From positions 434,001 through 498,000 of the forward strand of contig JALJCQ010000027.1 in NCBI GenBank assembly GCA_023091665.1: a stretch of DNA of 64,000 nt. Direction: 5' to 3'. Source of the DNA: Pythium myriotylum (taxonomy: Eukaryota > Oomycota > Peronosporomycetes > Pythiales > Pythiaceae). The notes beneath the pieces are model-generated. The model made no database searches and was not told the DNA's origin. It was given only the letters and a program-made list of their open reading frames with translations. Shown here in pieces: positions 32,176 through 44,400 of this stretch. Every line of letters starts with the position of its first letter. Position 1 is the stretch's first letter. Position numbers and translations under genes: made by a program.

Positions 32176-33929
32176 TGTTCCTTGTACGCTGATGAACAAC
32201 TTGTGAACTTGCGACTGGATTCTCTTTCGAACATCGGGCGCGAGCGAGAGGCCAGTCATCAGCGACATTCACTGTGCTCTCGGATTTCGCTGTCACGCTG
32301 TGATTGCTGGCGGGGCACAACATCAATGAACAACATTTTCACCTTTCATCGTTGTCGGCATCTGGTTCTCTTCTACCATCCACCCTGCCCTTATGGTGAC
32401 TCGTATCTTCCCGCAGCCTCGGCTCAACTTACCCATTTCGATACATTTGATGATCGTATCCGTGGTATGAACTATGCTTTCCTCCATTGGGCTCGCACAA
32501 ATCTCATATGCGTACGAGAAGCTCATAAACTTGTTAGCTTTGTCTTTTCAGGCGAATTTAAAGAAGAATGATGTTGGTGCAATCTCAGAACTTGTTTTGA
32601 AGCGTCGGGGCTTGGTGTAGTCCTTGAGGGCCAAAGCAAGTGCGTTGGGGTGATCCGACTACCTCTACAATCCAATGCTGTCGTCCTTTCGCGTTGTGTT
32701 GCCACCAGCAAAATGCAAGGTCATGATATCTTCGAGTCTATTATGTTGCATCAATGTGAAGGATAAAATGACAAAAGGTTGGACAGTGCAAGGAGAAACT
32801 GGGGGGCGCACCACGGCGCAATTAGGGCCAGGTTTTCGCTGAAGGCCCTCCACCGAAGATAGTCACCACGAAAAGTCTGGGCCATGACTGGGCGGATGGA
32901 CTTCTCGAGGCTTCGTTTCGAATCCATCGCGCCATTGGGTGCAAAGTCGGTGATCTTGCAGTCCGTGTGAGGGCAGTGACGACACTCGCACTTCCGTACA
33001 AGGCCGATGGTAGATAGCCTAATCCAAGCGCTCGAGTGTACCTCAGTTTACCCTCCAAGAGTCTCAGAATGTACAGTGATCGTCTCACTGACGCATCACA
33101 GCTCAGTACATACACGCAACACCGTCACATCGGAAATCCATCTGCTCGTGACTCGTTGCGTGGTCAACAAAATTATGTCCCTTGAACTGCTTTGGATCTC
33201 TCCCCTGTACGAAGCCGCTGCACCCTGAGTGCTTTTTTCTAACCCGTAAAGGTTGTGCACGACCAGTAATGGGTGCTGCGTCGCTCAGATTTGTTCGACG
33301 GCAACATGTACTCTGTAACGTGTTCAGTCAACGGTTCTGAAGTTCGAGTACCTAATTTGACCCTTTCAAACAAGACGTTTTCTTTGTTTTGCAGTCGAGG
33401 ATGTAGGAAAACGGTGATTGTGCCAACGCCATTACGGCATACCAGTTATTACGAGCAACAGACGTCACACACACACACAGCGTGTTGTCACCAACCACGA
33501 CAGACCAAAGTCGTACTCAGTCTCTACATCGACGAGAGCTCTCCGCCGGAGCGACATAGTACCTCAACGTGGTCGACAAGAGTGGCTTGCATCCGGATGA
33601 TACCGGTCTCACACTCGGTGGGGCTGTCTTCGGAGCTGAAGGGTCGCGACGCTTTTTGTATGGTGGGGCAAACTGCGTCAGCCCAGGCTGTCTAGAATTT
33701 CCCAGAACGATATCAAGTGACAGCTGGCGTGCTTCAAGGATGCAGGCTGGAGCCTCGAGAACGGAATGGCCGTGAGTTACCCATGCGTTGAGTGCGTGAC
33801 ATCGGACAGCCATCATACAGGCTCTCTCAAGCACACCCGAAACGGAAAGGCCACAGTCGAGAGGCTCGGAACCGCACTTTCACCTTCTCTCTCTCCAGAT
33901 TCGGAACTGCGATGCACAACCACGGGTCG
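32176..33929. other. T7-T8 intergenic
   Basis: 1.75 kb. The clade-D upstream block adjoins T7 (element near 32302). Open frames at 32822-33115 (minus) and 33273-33695 (plus) show no motif, and neither recurs in the window. A short (CA)n tract lies near 33470. No gene is called. Confidence 0.5.
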
Positions 33930-35598
33930 CTAGCAACAACCAAGTGGGACTCCGGCAAGCCATGAACGGACCAACGGGAACACGAGACCTGGTATGATAA
34001 ACGCCGCGCCGATCAGTGCAACTTCCCATTCCTTGAAGGTCGTGTAGATGAGGAAGCAGAACACAAATGTCACCGGGACTAGCGAGGCAGCCATTGTCGT
34101 TACGGTGCCTGGTACACGCCAGAGGCGCGAGAAGTGGGGGAACTTGCGCCGGATTTGGATTGCCGATAGGACGATGAGAATTTGAAGCATCGCACTGAAG
34201 GCGTTGGTCATGTCGAGGATGTTCTCAAAGTCAAAGCCCACGAGACAGACCGAGGCGAAACAGCTCACGTGTGTTGCGATCAAAGGCACCTTAAAGCGAG
34301 CGCTTCTCTTGCGAAGCGTCGAGGGCAGCAGTCTCGCCTGAGCCATGCCTTGGACGAGAAACGACTGGTTGAAGAGCGAGCCAGTAAAGAGTCCGACAGA
34401 ACCGATTGCTGAGCAGAGCAGCGTGATATCGCGAAGCGTGGTACCTCCAATTGCACCGGCGACGTCTGGAAGAGAGCCCTCGGTCATGTCTTGCCATGGT
34501 GTCTTGTTTGCAGCGAGAATGAACGTCCAAGGGATGAGGTACGTGGCGAGGAATAGCACGACTGAGATAGCCATGACACGTGGAAACGACCCTGCCGGAT
34601 TCACGATCTCGCCACCGACCACCGATATCGAGTACATTCCATCGAAGCTCCACATCAAGTTGTTGATCAGCAACGTCCAGTCGACGCCTCGAACTCCGTC
34701 ATCCAAGACATCGCTGGATGAGCGGATTTCCTTCAGCACGTACCACGATCCTTCAGTCTTGACAGTGCTCCATATCGTCAGTGTCAGTACGGCCGCCATG
34801 ACTAAGAGAAGTAGCACGAGCGATCCAACGCCGATAATTCGCACACCGAAATAGTTGGGTAACGTCAGCAAGATAGCAATTGAGACCTTGATGAGGAACT
34901 CGACGACGCCTGAGGTGATATCGATACGGTAGACGTTTGCGACATATGTGTAGATCTGGCCAGGGTAAATTGCGCTGTTGAATACCGAGCTGAGCCAGGA
35001 CCAGTAGCCGCTCTGAAATCCCCAGTAAGGCCCAAAGGCCGTCATTGTCCATACGGCGTAACCACCATTATCGGGGAATGAACAAGAGAGCTCGGTCACA
35101 GCGAAGAGTAGCGGGATAAGGCAAACGGAGGTATAGACGAGGAGGCCGACCAAACCGAGCAGTGGACCGCCAGCAGTGATGACCGGCTCAGAGCCAACGG
35201 GTCCTCCACAGCTCTTGAGGTTACGATAGTGTGAGGACGGTTCTGATCTAACGGGCAGCTCGTCTCAGCTGGGGGAACTTACAATGAAGTAGACGATTCC
35301 AACGAGCATGGGCGTCGTTAATACGCGGTATTTTTGCCTCCTCCTCTCAGTCGAAGTTGCCTGCGATGCCTGTGGTGACGCTATTTGGGCTCGTGTCGTT
35401 AGAAATGGGTTGTTGGGTATGGCATCGATCTTGTCGAGTTCATCGCTACGGGACAAACAGCGCCGTGGGTGAGCGGAGCTTTTTTTACCACTCCTTGAAA
35501 GGCCTTACGCACTAGTCGGATATGGTCGAGGAGCTGGCATCCACAATAACCATTGGGGTGTACAGCAACACTGGCTCAAACGGTATAGGTTTCTCCAT
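33930..35598 (-). CDS. T8: PUT-like polyamine/amino-acid transporter, clade E
   Basis: Exons 35598-35513, 35445-35283 and 35213-33930; introns of 67 nt (GTGCGT...CGTAG) and 69 nt (GTAAGT...TCAAG); 510 aa. Exon 1, M-E-K-P-I-P-F-E-P-V-L-L-Y-T-P-M-V-I-V-D, is shared in form with T12. Exon 3 begins S-C-G-G-P-V-G-S-E-P-V-I-T-A-G-G-P and has F-P-D-N-G-G-Y-A-V-W (Asp instead of the usual Glu, a clade-E trait), G-P-Y-W-G-F-Q-S-G-Y-W-S-W and W-S-F-D-G-M-Y-S-I-S-V-V-G-G-E-I-V-N-P. The Glu-to-Asp change in the E-N-G-G motif could affect transport properties. It ends L-G-C-C. Confidence 0.92.
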
Positions 35599-37328
35599 TA
35601 TGGGCGATGAAAACCAAACTGAGCTTTCGAGCACTGATGTCCGAAAGTGTCTGTTCAGGCAAATCCGTCGGCTGAATGGTGTCAGTGCGGGGGAAATGGT
35701 CAGGCGGCGAGCTGATCCGGCTGTGTCTTTCGCAGCTTCTTTTGTAGTGTCCACGAACAAATGGCGAGCCCACTCTATTGTGCGTGTATACAGCAGTTCT
35801 CCAAGAACTGAGATTACTATCCTAAGCTCTATCTCACAACGCCAAGAAGTTCTTCGAGTTGTAAGACTGGGCGTGGAATGGAAGCAATGCGTTGGCGCAA
35901 GATCTCTATGTCCAGTGCACTCGAAGTTCTGTACAGTGAGTTCCAGGAGTCTCCGAAAACTAGACCCAGCATATGGCGCAATCAACCCATCCAAATTCTG
36001 CTTGCACTGTACTCGCATTGGATGTTTACACCTAACAGAGCTATTCGATAACACAAATATTTTTACTGTTCGTTGCTACACATTCAATATTTATTATCAC
36101 AATATATCAATTCAAATGAACTCACGGGATTCAGGTAATGGGGATGTTCGTGAGCTCGGTGGAATTGGAGACGAACTCCGCTATTTTCATCGAACCCACG
36201 ACATTCGCCAGAGAGAGGAAAAGAAAAGCGAATCTTCCTGAATTCGACTGGGTCGACAGCAAGCTCAATAGGAGTCTCACTCCCAGTTCCTGATAGCAGG
36301 TGTGTGTGTGTGGCTGTCGACGCTCTGGACCAGGCACCTTCGATTCCCGCTCTGCTACGGAGGGCCTATTCAATCGGAAGGTCATAATGGCCTTCTCCAT
36401 CGGCGACTCACGTGCTTCCCGTTAAAAAAAAAAAAAACCGACTGCAGGTCAAGTCGAATGCAAATGGAAGCGCGTCGTCTCTGTGTGCCCTCGGAGATAT
36501 CATTACATTTGTGTAAAACAAAATTTGCGGTGGAGGCTTTGATACTGTATCTGGCGGAAAGAAGCGCATCAAAAAGCTACAGGTGCATTGCCAAATGACA
36601 TCTGCCTTCTCTTGTCACCCTATCTATCGATTCAGCCTGTCTCCCTTCCCCACATTACGACGCCACGACTTTGTGGCTCGAGTCTGGTAATTTTGCGCTT
36701 CCTTCTTAACTGGCTCACAAAAACTGCCGGACGGGTTTAATTTGTTCACCAAACGACACAAAACAGCCGTGTCTCCTTTTGGGATAATCCCAAATTGTTC
36801 AGCACTAAGGTCTGTGTGTAAGGCTGCTGCCATCAGTTTGGACGAGGTTGAACCGATGATAATCTTCAAGCCGACTCTAACTGGACGTTAGCACCCCTCC
36901 GTTCGATGTGATGCCTCGACGAGATAAAACAAGTCGGTCTTACTTGCAGATGGAAAAGATTCTGTGCCGAACCTGCGTCGATAGTGTTCGCGTGACTTGC
37001 TAATCGTTAGGGTAATAAAATGTCTGATCTGTTCGAATCTAGCTTAAAATCGCCAAGTGTTTATAGTAGAAGTCGATGAATTCATTTGGTAGGGGCACTG
37101 CAATATATCCCAGCGTGCAGAAGTTGCGTTGACTATCGTCGATTGTACCACTTCGTCGAAATGCTCGCAAATCTGTGATGGTCGGCCTATCGACTGTTGG
37201 GTATCCTTCACGTTGTGGACGACGACGGCGACGTAACAGCGATGCTTTGCCATGCCCCACCGCATCACACCGCAATCTGTGTCGTGATATGCACTGGCTG
37301 CTCTCGACCGGGTTAGTCTGATCCCTCA
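35599..37328. other. T8-T9 intergenic
   Basis: 1.73 kb with no supported gene. It contains an AT-rich zone (about 36040-36120), a (GT)n tract at 36300-36310 and a 13-nt A run at 36424-36436. A tRNA-like T-loop at 36340 was checked and rejected. Confidence 0.5.
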
Positions 37329-39060
37329 CTAGCAGCACCCGACGCGACCAGCTAATCGGTCGCGAATGTAAGGGACGACAAGTCCAACGACGGTAAAACT
37401 GGCGACAATGACAGCGAGTCTCCATTGCGCCAGTGTTGTGACGAGCACGAACACGAGGACACATGTAATCGGTACGAGCATAATCACCAAAATTACCATA
37501 TTTCCTGGGACCTTCGTTGGCCTTGGTAGATATGGGAATGTCAATCGTAGCTTCAGCATGGAGAGTAGGATGAGAATTTGGACGGCCGCGCTAAAGGCAT
37601 TGGTCATGTCGAGTATCGAGTTGAAGTCGAATTCAGCGAGAGCCACCGTTACTACGAGGCTGAAGAGTATCGCGTATTGTGGCGTTTTGAATCGAGCACT
37701 TCGCTTGCGAAACACTAATGGGAGTAACCGGGACTGGGCCATGCCCTGCACGAGGAATGACTGAAAAAACAGCGTGCACGTGAACATACCGACGGAGCTC
37801 AGCACCGAAGAAACGACGATAATGCGGTTGAGAGTTCGTCCTCCGATCGCCTCGGCAATATCTGGATACGAATTCTCCACATACTTGAGCCATGATATCC
37901 TGTCGGCGGTGACAGCTGCGATCAACGGTAGTAAATATGTCAGAGCAGTGATGGCGGCGGCTCCAAAGATAACGCGCGGGAAGGTTCGTGCTGGGTTGAA
38001 TACTTCTCCACCGATTACTGAGACATCGTATAGCCCGTCAAAGCTCCAGAAGAGGGCCTGGATGAGGAGTGACCAGTCAATACCACCATAGTTGCTGTCT
38101 TTAGCGATATCGCTTGGTCCTCGGACTTCGGCGAGTCGGAACCAGGACCTATTCCCGTCGATGAAACCCCACGCCGTGAATACAACGGTGCTGAGACAAA
38201 CTAGCACCAGCAATACGAGTGCGCTGGTCCCAACAAACCGGACTCCAACGTAGGATGGTAGAGCAAGCACGATAGCGATCGCGACCTTGACGAAAAATGA
38301 CACGGCAGTGGACGTTGCCTCCACCCCGTAGCCGTTGACTACTGTGTCGTAGATAAGCCCAGGATAGATCGCGTTGTTGGTCACGGACGCGACCCATGAC
38401 CAAAAGCCGACTTGGAATCCCCAGTATGGTCCGAACGCCGTCATGGTCCAAACCGAGTAACCGCTGTTCTCGGGAAATGTACAGCTGAGCTCAGTGATGA
38501 CTAGCGAAAGAGGAACGATGCAAGCGATAACATAGATAGCGAGCCCAAGTAGTCCTACAAGAGGACCACCCGCGGAGATGATCTGTTCGGACCCCACAGG
38601 CCCCCCACCTGACTGCGGTATCAACACAAAACTATTCTGAGAACACGACTAACTCGAGTGTGAAACCATTTGAAACTCACCGCGAAGAAAGCTATGCTGA
38701 TGAGGCTGAGCGTGCCAAGCACTCGGTATTTTTGTCTTTGCGCTGTACCAGTCGCGATCGTTGGTGTGGCCGAACTACTCGACGATTTCCGATCGAGTTG
38801 CTCGAAGTTGCTCATGATGGCCGTCCCGCCGAACTCGTCTGCGCGGAACTCCAGTCCGTGCGCGTGATCGAAATACGTCCCTCTAGCAAGTCACACCCAT
38901 CATTCTACAGCTTCTACCTGTAGTATCTCTTCTGAAGCACGTACAGATCGGACGCGCGGATGATCGTGCTGGGTGGTGAGGATGCGCGAACGCAGTCGAT
39001 AAGCTCCGCGTCGACGAGGACGACGCCATGGGTCGTGGCCACCTTCCGCTCCACATCCAT
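37329..39060 (-). CDS. T9: PUT-like polyamine/amino-acid transporter, clade B
   Basis: Exons 39060-38945, 38882-38681 and 38612-37329; introns of 62 nt (GTACGT...GCTAG) and 68 nt (GTGAGT...CGCAG); 533 aa. Exon 1, M-D-V-E-R-K-V-A-T-T-H-G-V-V-L-V-D-A-E-L, ends S-T-I-I-R-A-S-D-L and is the intact counterpart of the interrupted T3 exon. Exon 3 begins S-G-G-G-P-V-G-S-E-Q-I-I-S-A-G-G-P and carries F-P-E-N-S-G-Y-S-V-W and F-W-S-F-D-G-L-Y-D-V-S-V-I-G-G-E-V-F-N-P. Both clade-B genes have E-N-S-G in place of E-N-G-G and S-G-G-G in place of S-C-G-G, so they may differ in substrate preference. It ends V-G-C-C. Confidence 0.92.
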
Positions 39061-40163
39061 CGGATGAGACGCCAAATCGAAGACTCTTGTAGCCGAAGAG
39101 TATGCATGGCTGTCGTTGAGTCACTCACCCGCTGTGCCTCATCAAGTTGAGCTGGACATTATGATGGGCGCGGAGCATCTGGCTGGCACAGCCAGAATGG
39201 TTTGGGCCAGCCGGTGCGACAGCAGTGGTTGTGTTGACCCAGTGGAATTGTACACGTACCACGGACAGTAGACTTTCCAGTTCTCAGAAGCGCCGAAAGT
39301 GAGCGAACGATGTGTCGACTGCGACAGGCAGCGGTTCCTCGATGCAGTTTCTCGACGTTGAATGGTTGAGGCAAATGTCCGGCAAATGTCCAGTTGAAAC
39401 GGTTCATTCGCGGTGGGTTCACTATCATTCGGTTCGGTGGACAGCCTCTTCAGAGAGCATCCATGACAAGAGTACTACATACTACCTCGAGGATCCAAGA
39501 GCCTTCGACACCAACAAGTGCTCAAAACCACCCCTTCCTCGGAGGAAGGGGTGGTTTTTAGACATCTCTCTGCGAGGTCGCATCGAAAGTTCTGTACCTC
39601 GCCTTGGCACTCCAGGTCATGAGCTCATCGCGATGTCACAGAGGGCGATGCCCTTGTCATCCATCACATCAGGGCGCAGAGTGGTTGCATCTAGATAATG
39701 GATGCCAGGTAGAGGCACCTAGTCCACACCTCTCAACCGACCACTTTCAACCCCATCATGAGCTCGCCAACAATCTCGCCAACGTGCTGTTTCGCGATAC
39801 AATGCAATAGAAGGATTCCGAGATCGAAAGTAGGAAAACCCCAGAACCTGGGGCGACATGGTGGGTTGTGTGGTCCACACCAATTGAAGACTATTTCCAT
39901 GCCTTCATCTCTGCAAAAGTGAGCTTTGCACTGAAAGAATCGAATCTTGTACCTGGATTATCAGGTGTACGATGGTACACGACGCCACCGATAGCTACTC
40001 GCATTATTGACGTTGGAGGCGATGGCGTACTTTTATTCTCCACTTATGTATCAGGACCCTAGGTATCCCTCAGTTCCTACCTCGGGGCCCCTAGGAGGAT
40101 CCAATCAGCTCAAATAAATATATTGACAAGAGGACACTCCAAACATTCCTACATTGAACCTCC
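39061..40163. other. T9-T10 intergenic
   Basis: 1.1 kb with no supported gene. It holds a perfect 16-bp-arm hairpin (39524-39558) and the T10 3' flank, which has several palindromic CCTAGG-type sites (about 40059-40097). Confidence 0.5.
39524..39558. repeat. Perfect hairpin, 16-bp arms
   Basis: AAAACCACCCCTTCCT at 39524-39539 and its exact reverse complement at 39543-39558 are separated by only CGG. A run of T follows on the plus strand. It could be a transcript-end structure or a foldback element footprint. Confidence 0.85.
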
Positions 40164-41896
40164 TCAGCAGCAGCCTGCTCGACCGGCCATGCGACGCTGA
40201 ACGATTGGATACGCAACACCAGGCACGGCGAAACCGAGCACCACCAGCGCGAGCTTCCACTCCATAAGCGTCGTCACGATAGCGTAGATAAATACGGCGG
40301 TTGCTGGAATCAACATGATTGCGATCGCCGTCACATTCCCCGGAGCTCTCACTGGACGCGGTAGGTATGGAAATGATCTTCTCAACTGGAGCATACATGC
40401 GACAATGATGATCTGGACTGCACCGCTGTATGCGTTGGTCATATTGAGGATAGATTCGAAGTCGAACTCCACAAGAGCAAGCGTCACAACGAGGCTGAAG
40501 AGAATAGCATACTGCGGAGTCTTGAAGCGAGCGCTTCGCTTGCGAAGAAGTGACGGCAGCAACCGAGACTGGGCCATGCCCTGTACGAGGAATGACTGGA
40601 AAAATAGCGTGCATGTGAACATGCCCGCTGAACTAAGCACCGAGGAGGCGACGATGATGTGGTTCAAAGATGCTCCTCCGATCGCGTCGGCAATCCGTGG
40701 GTATGAGTCCTCTGTGAAGTCAAGCCACGGAATCTTATCAGATGTCACGGCGGAAATCCACGGCAGCACGTAGGTCACAACAGTCAGGCTGACGGTAGCA
40801 AGGATGACCTGAGGATACGTGCGCACAGGATTTATGACTTCTCCGCCGATCACGGAGACATCGTAAATGCCGTCAAAACTCCAGAACAAAGCGTGGATCA
40901 GGAGCGACCAGTCGATGCCTCCGTCCGTGCTTTCCTCAGTGACGTCATTCGGCCCTCGTACTTCTCCGAGACGGAACCACGCGTTCTCACTCACAGCAAA
41001 ACCCCAGACACTGAAAATCAATGTGGTAACACAGACGGCTGTAAGCAGCACCAATGCGCCCAAACCCACGAAGCGAACTCCCACATACGAAGGAAGCGCC
41101 AGCTCATAACCTTCGAGAAGAACGCAATAGCACTTGACGTGGCCTCAATGTTCAAGGCATCGGTCACCGTACTATAAATGAGTCCCGGGTAGATTGCATT
41201 GTTGAATACCGACGCGATCCACGACCAATAGCCGACCTGAAACCCCCAAAATGGCCCGAAGGATGCGTTGGCCCACACCGAGTATCCTCCATTCTCCGGG
41301 AATGCGCAACAGAGCTCCGTGACAGTAAGATACAGCGGTAGCTGGACGCATAGCACGTAGACGGCGATCCCGACGAGACCCAGAAGAGGACCTCCAGCTG
41401 AAATTATCGGTTCGGATCCGACAGGGCCGCCACAACTCTAGAACAATTTTCAAAACATCGTCAGATCTCACACTACTCGATACGACGAGACCATTTGAGC
41501 ACACATACCGCGAAGAACACGATGCCGATGAGAGTTGTCGTGCCGAGAACCCGGTACTTTTGTCGCTGTGCAGTCGCGGTCGTCGCAATTGTAGGCGCAA
41601 ATGAGTTGTGTGGTGATTTGGCCATCTCGTCGTAGTCGTACGAGTCGTCGAGGTGGATGTTGTGGATGGCGTCGATCATGTCTAAGCTCAGATCGCTGCG
41701 CGAACGCCACCAAGACACAGGTCAGCAAAGCCGCTCAGGCCCATCGAACAACAGCGAAGTGTGGGTCATATCTAACGTACGGTTCCGACGTGCGGATGAT
41801 CGTGCTCGAGCTCGTTGATGCACGATCGCGGTCGAAGCTCGGGCGCTCCATGAGTGCCACGCCGGGTAGCACGACCGACTTTTTACGGCCGGCCAT
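40164..41896 (-). pseudogene. T10: clade-C transporter gene with frameshift
   Basis: Exon 1 (41896-41781) and exon 2 (41695-41509) are intact. The introns are 85 nt (GTACGT...GCGCAG) and 71 nt (GTATGT...TCTAG). Exon 1 is M-A-G-R-K-K-S-V-V-L-P-G-V-A-L-M-E-R-P-S-F-D-R-D-R. Exon 3 (41437-40164) opens with S-C-G-G-P-V-G-S-E-P and reads normally through A-I-A-F-F-S-K-V. The frame then shifts at about 41101-41108. Compared with T6, 17 nt between A-A-G-G-T and TGGCGCTT are replaced by 7 nt, a net loss of 10 nt in the helix after A-F-x-x-K-V. Downstream the sequence is well conserved to a normal stop and a G-C-C end, so the lesion is recent, or is an assembly error. As read, the product would stop shortly after helix 4. 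Confidence 0.85.
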
Positions 41897-42731
41897 TTCC
41901 GCGACTTGTTGCGAGGAGCTCTTCGCGCCGAGTAGCTCAAGAGGCAAAATGGGCGGCGGCGGTCGTCAGGGCCAAGACAGGTAATCCGCTGGATGAGCAC
42001 CACGCGGCATCTGGCGTTGGCACAAAGGATGCCAGACAGGGTCCGAGCAGACACAGCCAGGCCATAGAGCTGGTCGGTAGACTTGGTTTTTGTATCGCCG
42101 TAGGTGAGACCGTGTCATACAGAGACTGTCCGTTTCGACCGGCTGTCCGCTCCAGCCTTGCAAGTCACGTGACTCGCTGTCCTAGTCTTCGTTCCCGCCC
42201 TAACCCAGAGCCCCGTCTTCCAACAGAAGAGACTCCAGCTGCCGGAGAATTCCATCAACCCCACGAGATCCCTGTCGGGCCCGATCCCGCAGCAACGAAC
42301 GAGACTGACAGTGAATGAAGTTCAGATGCTGATTACTGTCGTCGAAATCGCTCAAGTATTCATCTTCTCAGATCGCATATCTGTGAGACACCGAATATGT
42401 AGAAAACCTTTCATGCTCTTGAGACGTCCAGAAGTTTTGTGGTTGCGCCGGGCAATTATCCAGGTGCTGCATCCACGTTTATCGTGCTCCGTACAATGAT
42501 GGGTGCAATGGCAGCATTTCTGCCCTTCAACTGGTGGGCAGTTCACGAGATTAACGGGCGACTACTACCCATAAGCAATCTGCAATAATGGACTGGACAT
42601 GCAAAGATGAGCCGATGAGACCGCCTACATACAAAGACGACTAGCTTGGATCTCCACTTGGGTTGGGATGCGCAACGCCAGTACTAACCATTCATCGGAG
42701 AGAATCCAACATGTTGTGGTGATCTCTTGGC
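41897..42731. other. T10-T11 intergenic
   Basis: Clade-C upstream block next to T10 (motif at 42122-42149), then a stretch near 42360-42410 that matches the start of the E1-associated region upstream of T4 and T6 (GAGACACCGAA). The E1 repeat itself is not recognisable here. 42590-42640 resembles the 3' flanks of T5 and T7. Confidence 0.55.
42122..42149 (-). promoter_or_regulatory. Clade-C conserved upstream element (T10)
   Basis: GAGACTGTCCGTTTCGACCG followed by GCTGTC, 226 bp from the T10 ATG. It is the third copy of the element found upstream of T4 and T6. Confidence 0.45.
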
Positions 42732-43839
42732 TCAGCAGCAATTCAGCCGAAACCCGGCGAGTCGAGAATGGAGAAAAGGGAAGATTAGTCCCGGAACGAC
42801 GAATGCAGCACCGGTGAGTGCGAGATCCCATTGCTTGAAGGTCGAGTAGATAAGGAAGCAGAACACGCAAGTCACGGGGACGAGCGAGATTGTGACGGCT
42901 GCGAGATTGCCCGGCATCCGCCACGGCCGAGAGAGGTACGGAAATTTTCGACGGATCTGGATCGCGGAGAGTACGACGAGGATCTGAAGCATGCCGCTGA
43001 ACGCATTCGTCATGTTCAGGATCTTCTCGAACTCGAAGCCGACGAGGGCGAGCGTTGTGATGAGACTGAAGTGAGTGGCATACAGTGGGGCCTTGAACCG
43101 AGCGCTTCGCTTCCGTAGCGCGGATGGTAGAAGCCTCGCCTGCGCCATGCCTTGCACGAGAAACGATTGGTAGAAGAGCGAGCACGTGTAGAGTCCGATG
43201 GAGCCGAGAATGTAGCATGCAAGTGTGATGTGTCGGAGAGCCGAGCCGCCGATCGCACCCGCAACATCTGGGAGGGAGTCCTCGGCCATATCACGCCACG
43301 ACGACTTGTTTGTAGCCAGTATGAAAACCCACGGGACGAAGTAAGTGACGAGGAAGAGCACGACGGAGATCGCCATCACGCGCGGGAATGATCGCGCCGG
43401 ATTCATGATTTCTCCTCCGACGACAGAGATCGAGTACATTCCATCGAAGCTCCAAACCACCGTGTTGATCAGCAGCGTCCAGTCAACACCGACAGCGCCA
43501 GTGTCACTCGACACTTCATCCGACGCACGCACTTCCTTCAGGACGTACCAGGCGCCATCCGTCTCGACGGCACTCCATGCCGCGATGACCAACACGCCAG
43601 TCATCACACACACGAGCAGCACGAGCGAGCCGATGCCGACAGCACGCACACCAAAGTAATTAGGCATTGCCAGCACGATGGCGATCGCGGCCTTGATGAA
43701 GAACTTGGCGACCCCGGAAGTGACCTCGATGTTGCAGGCGTCCGCGATGGTGGAGAAAATGAGTCCAGGGAAGATGGCGCCGTTGAACATGGAGGCCACC
43801 CACGACCAGTAGCCGTTCTGGAAACCCCAAAAAGGGCCA
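42725..43839. repeat. Near-identical tract shared by T7 and T11 (copy in T11)
   Basis: Counterpart of 30494-31608. The boundary at 43840 coincides with the switch to T5-like sequence, which is the expected pattern for gene conversion between tandem copies. Confidence 0.85.
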
Positions 43840-44400
43840 AAGGCTGTCATAACCCATACAGCGTGACCGCCGTTCTCTGGGAACGAGCAGCAAAGTTCGG
43901 TCACGGCGCACAGAAGTGGAGTGAGACAGAAAACCACGTAGACGAGGATGCCAAGAAAGCCGAGGAGCGGGCCGCCTGAAGAGATCAGCGGTTCAGAGCC
44001 GACTGGACCTCCGCAACTCTACAACAGCGAGGGCTGATTAGAGTCGATAACTATGGGACTATCGAAAGGGAAGCGATCGCACGGTGAAGTAGACGATGCC
44101 AACAAGAGTGATCGTTGTGAGCACCCGATACTTGTCTCGGTTCGTCCGTTGCGTGCCCTGCGAGTCCTGGGGAGAGAGGAGTCGCTTCTGGAATCCGCTT
44201 GCCACAAAGTCGTCTTGGTGGTGGTTACTCCCTGTAGTAATTGTGTCGAATCGGTCGAGTCGCTCGCTGTAGTATCAACAGCCGGTGACTAGATTGGTCC
44301 TCTCAAGCAACTGCGATAGCACTTACTAGTCTGACTCGGTGGACGCACGAGGCGCCTCCATGACCGCGGGATTGTAGATGAGGATCTTCGGTTTCTCCAT
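42732..44400 (-). CDS. T11: PUT-like polyamine/amino-acid transporter, clade D (mosaic)
   Basis: Exons 44400-44327, 44266-44083 and 44018-42732; introns of 60 nt (GTAAGT...TACAG) and 64 nt; 514 aa. Exon 1 is M-E-K-P-K-I-L-I-Y-N-P-A-V-M-E-A-P-R. Exon 3 is a mosaic. From the stop back to 43839 it is almost identical to T7. From 43840 to the start of exon 3 it instead matches T5 (F-C-L-T-P-L-L-C-A-V-T-E-L-C-C-S-F-P-E-N-G-G-H-A-V-W, identical in both). Exons 1 and 2 are closest to clade D in general but identical to neither. Motif S-V-V-G-G-E-I-M-N-P is present; it ends N-C-C. All landmarks are intact, so it should be functional. Confidence 0.92.

Noticed and set aside
36330..36365. TTCGATTCCCGC resembling a tRNA T-loop
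   Set aside because: The flanking bases do not pair as a T-stem, and no matching D or anticodon arm or acceptor stem was found.
42360..42570. Possible fourth copy of repeat E1 upstream of T10
   Set aside because: Only the leading GAGACACCGAA segment matches; the G-C-V-I-P part could not be found.
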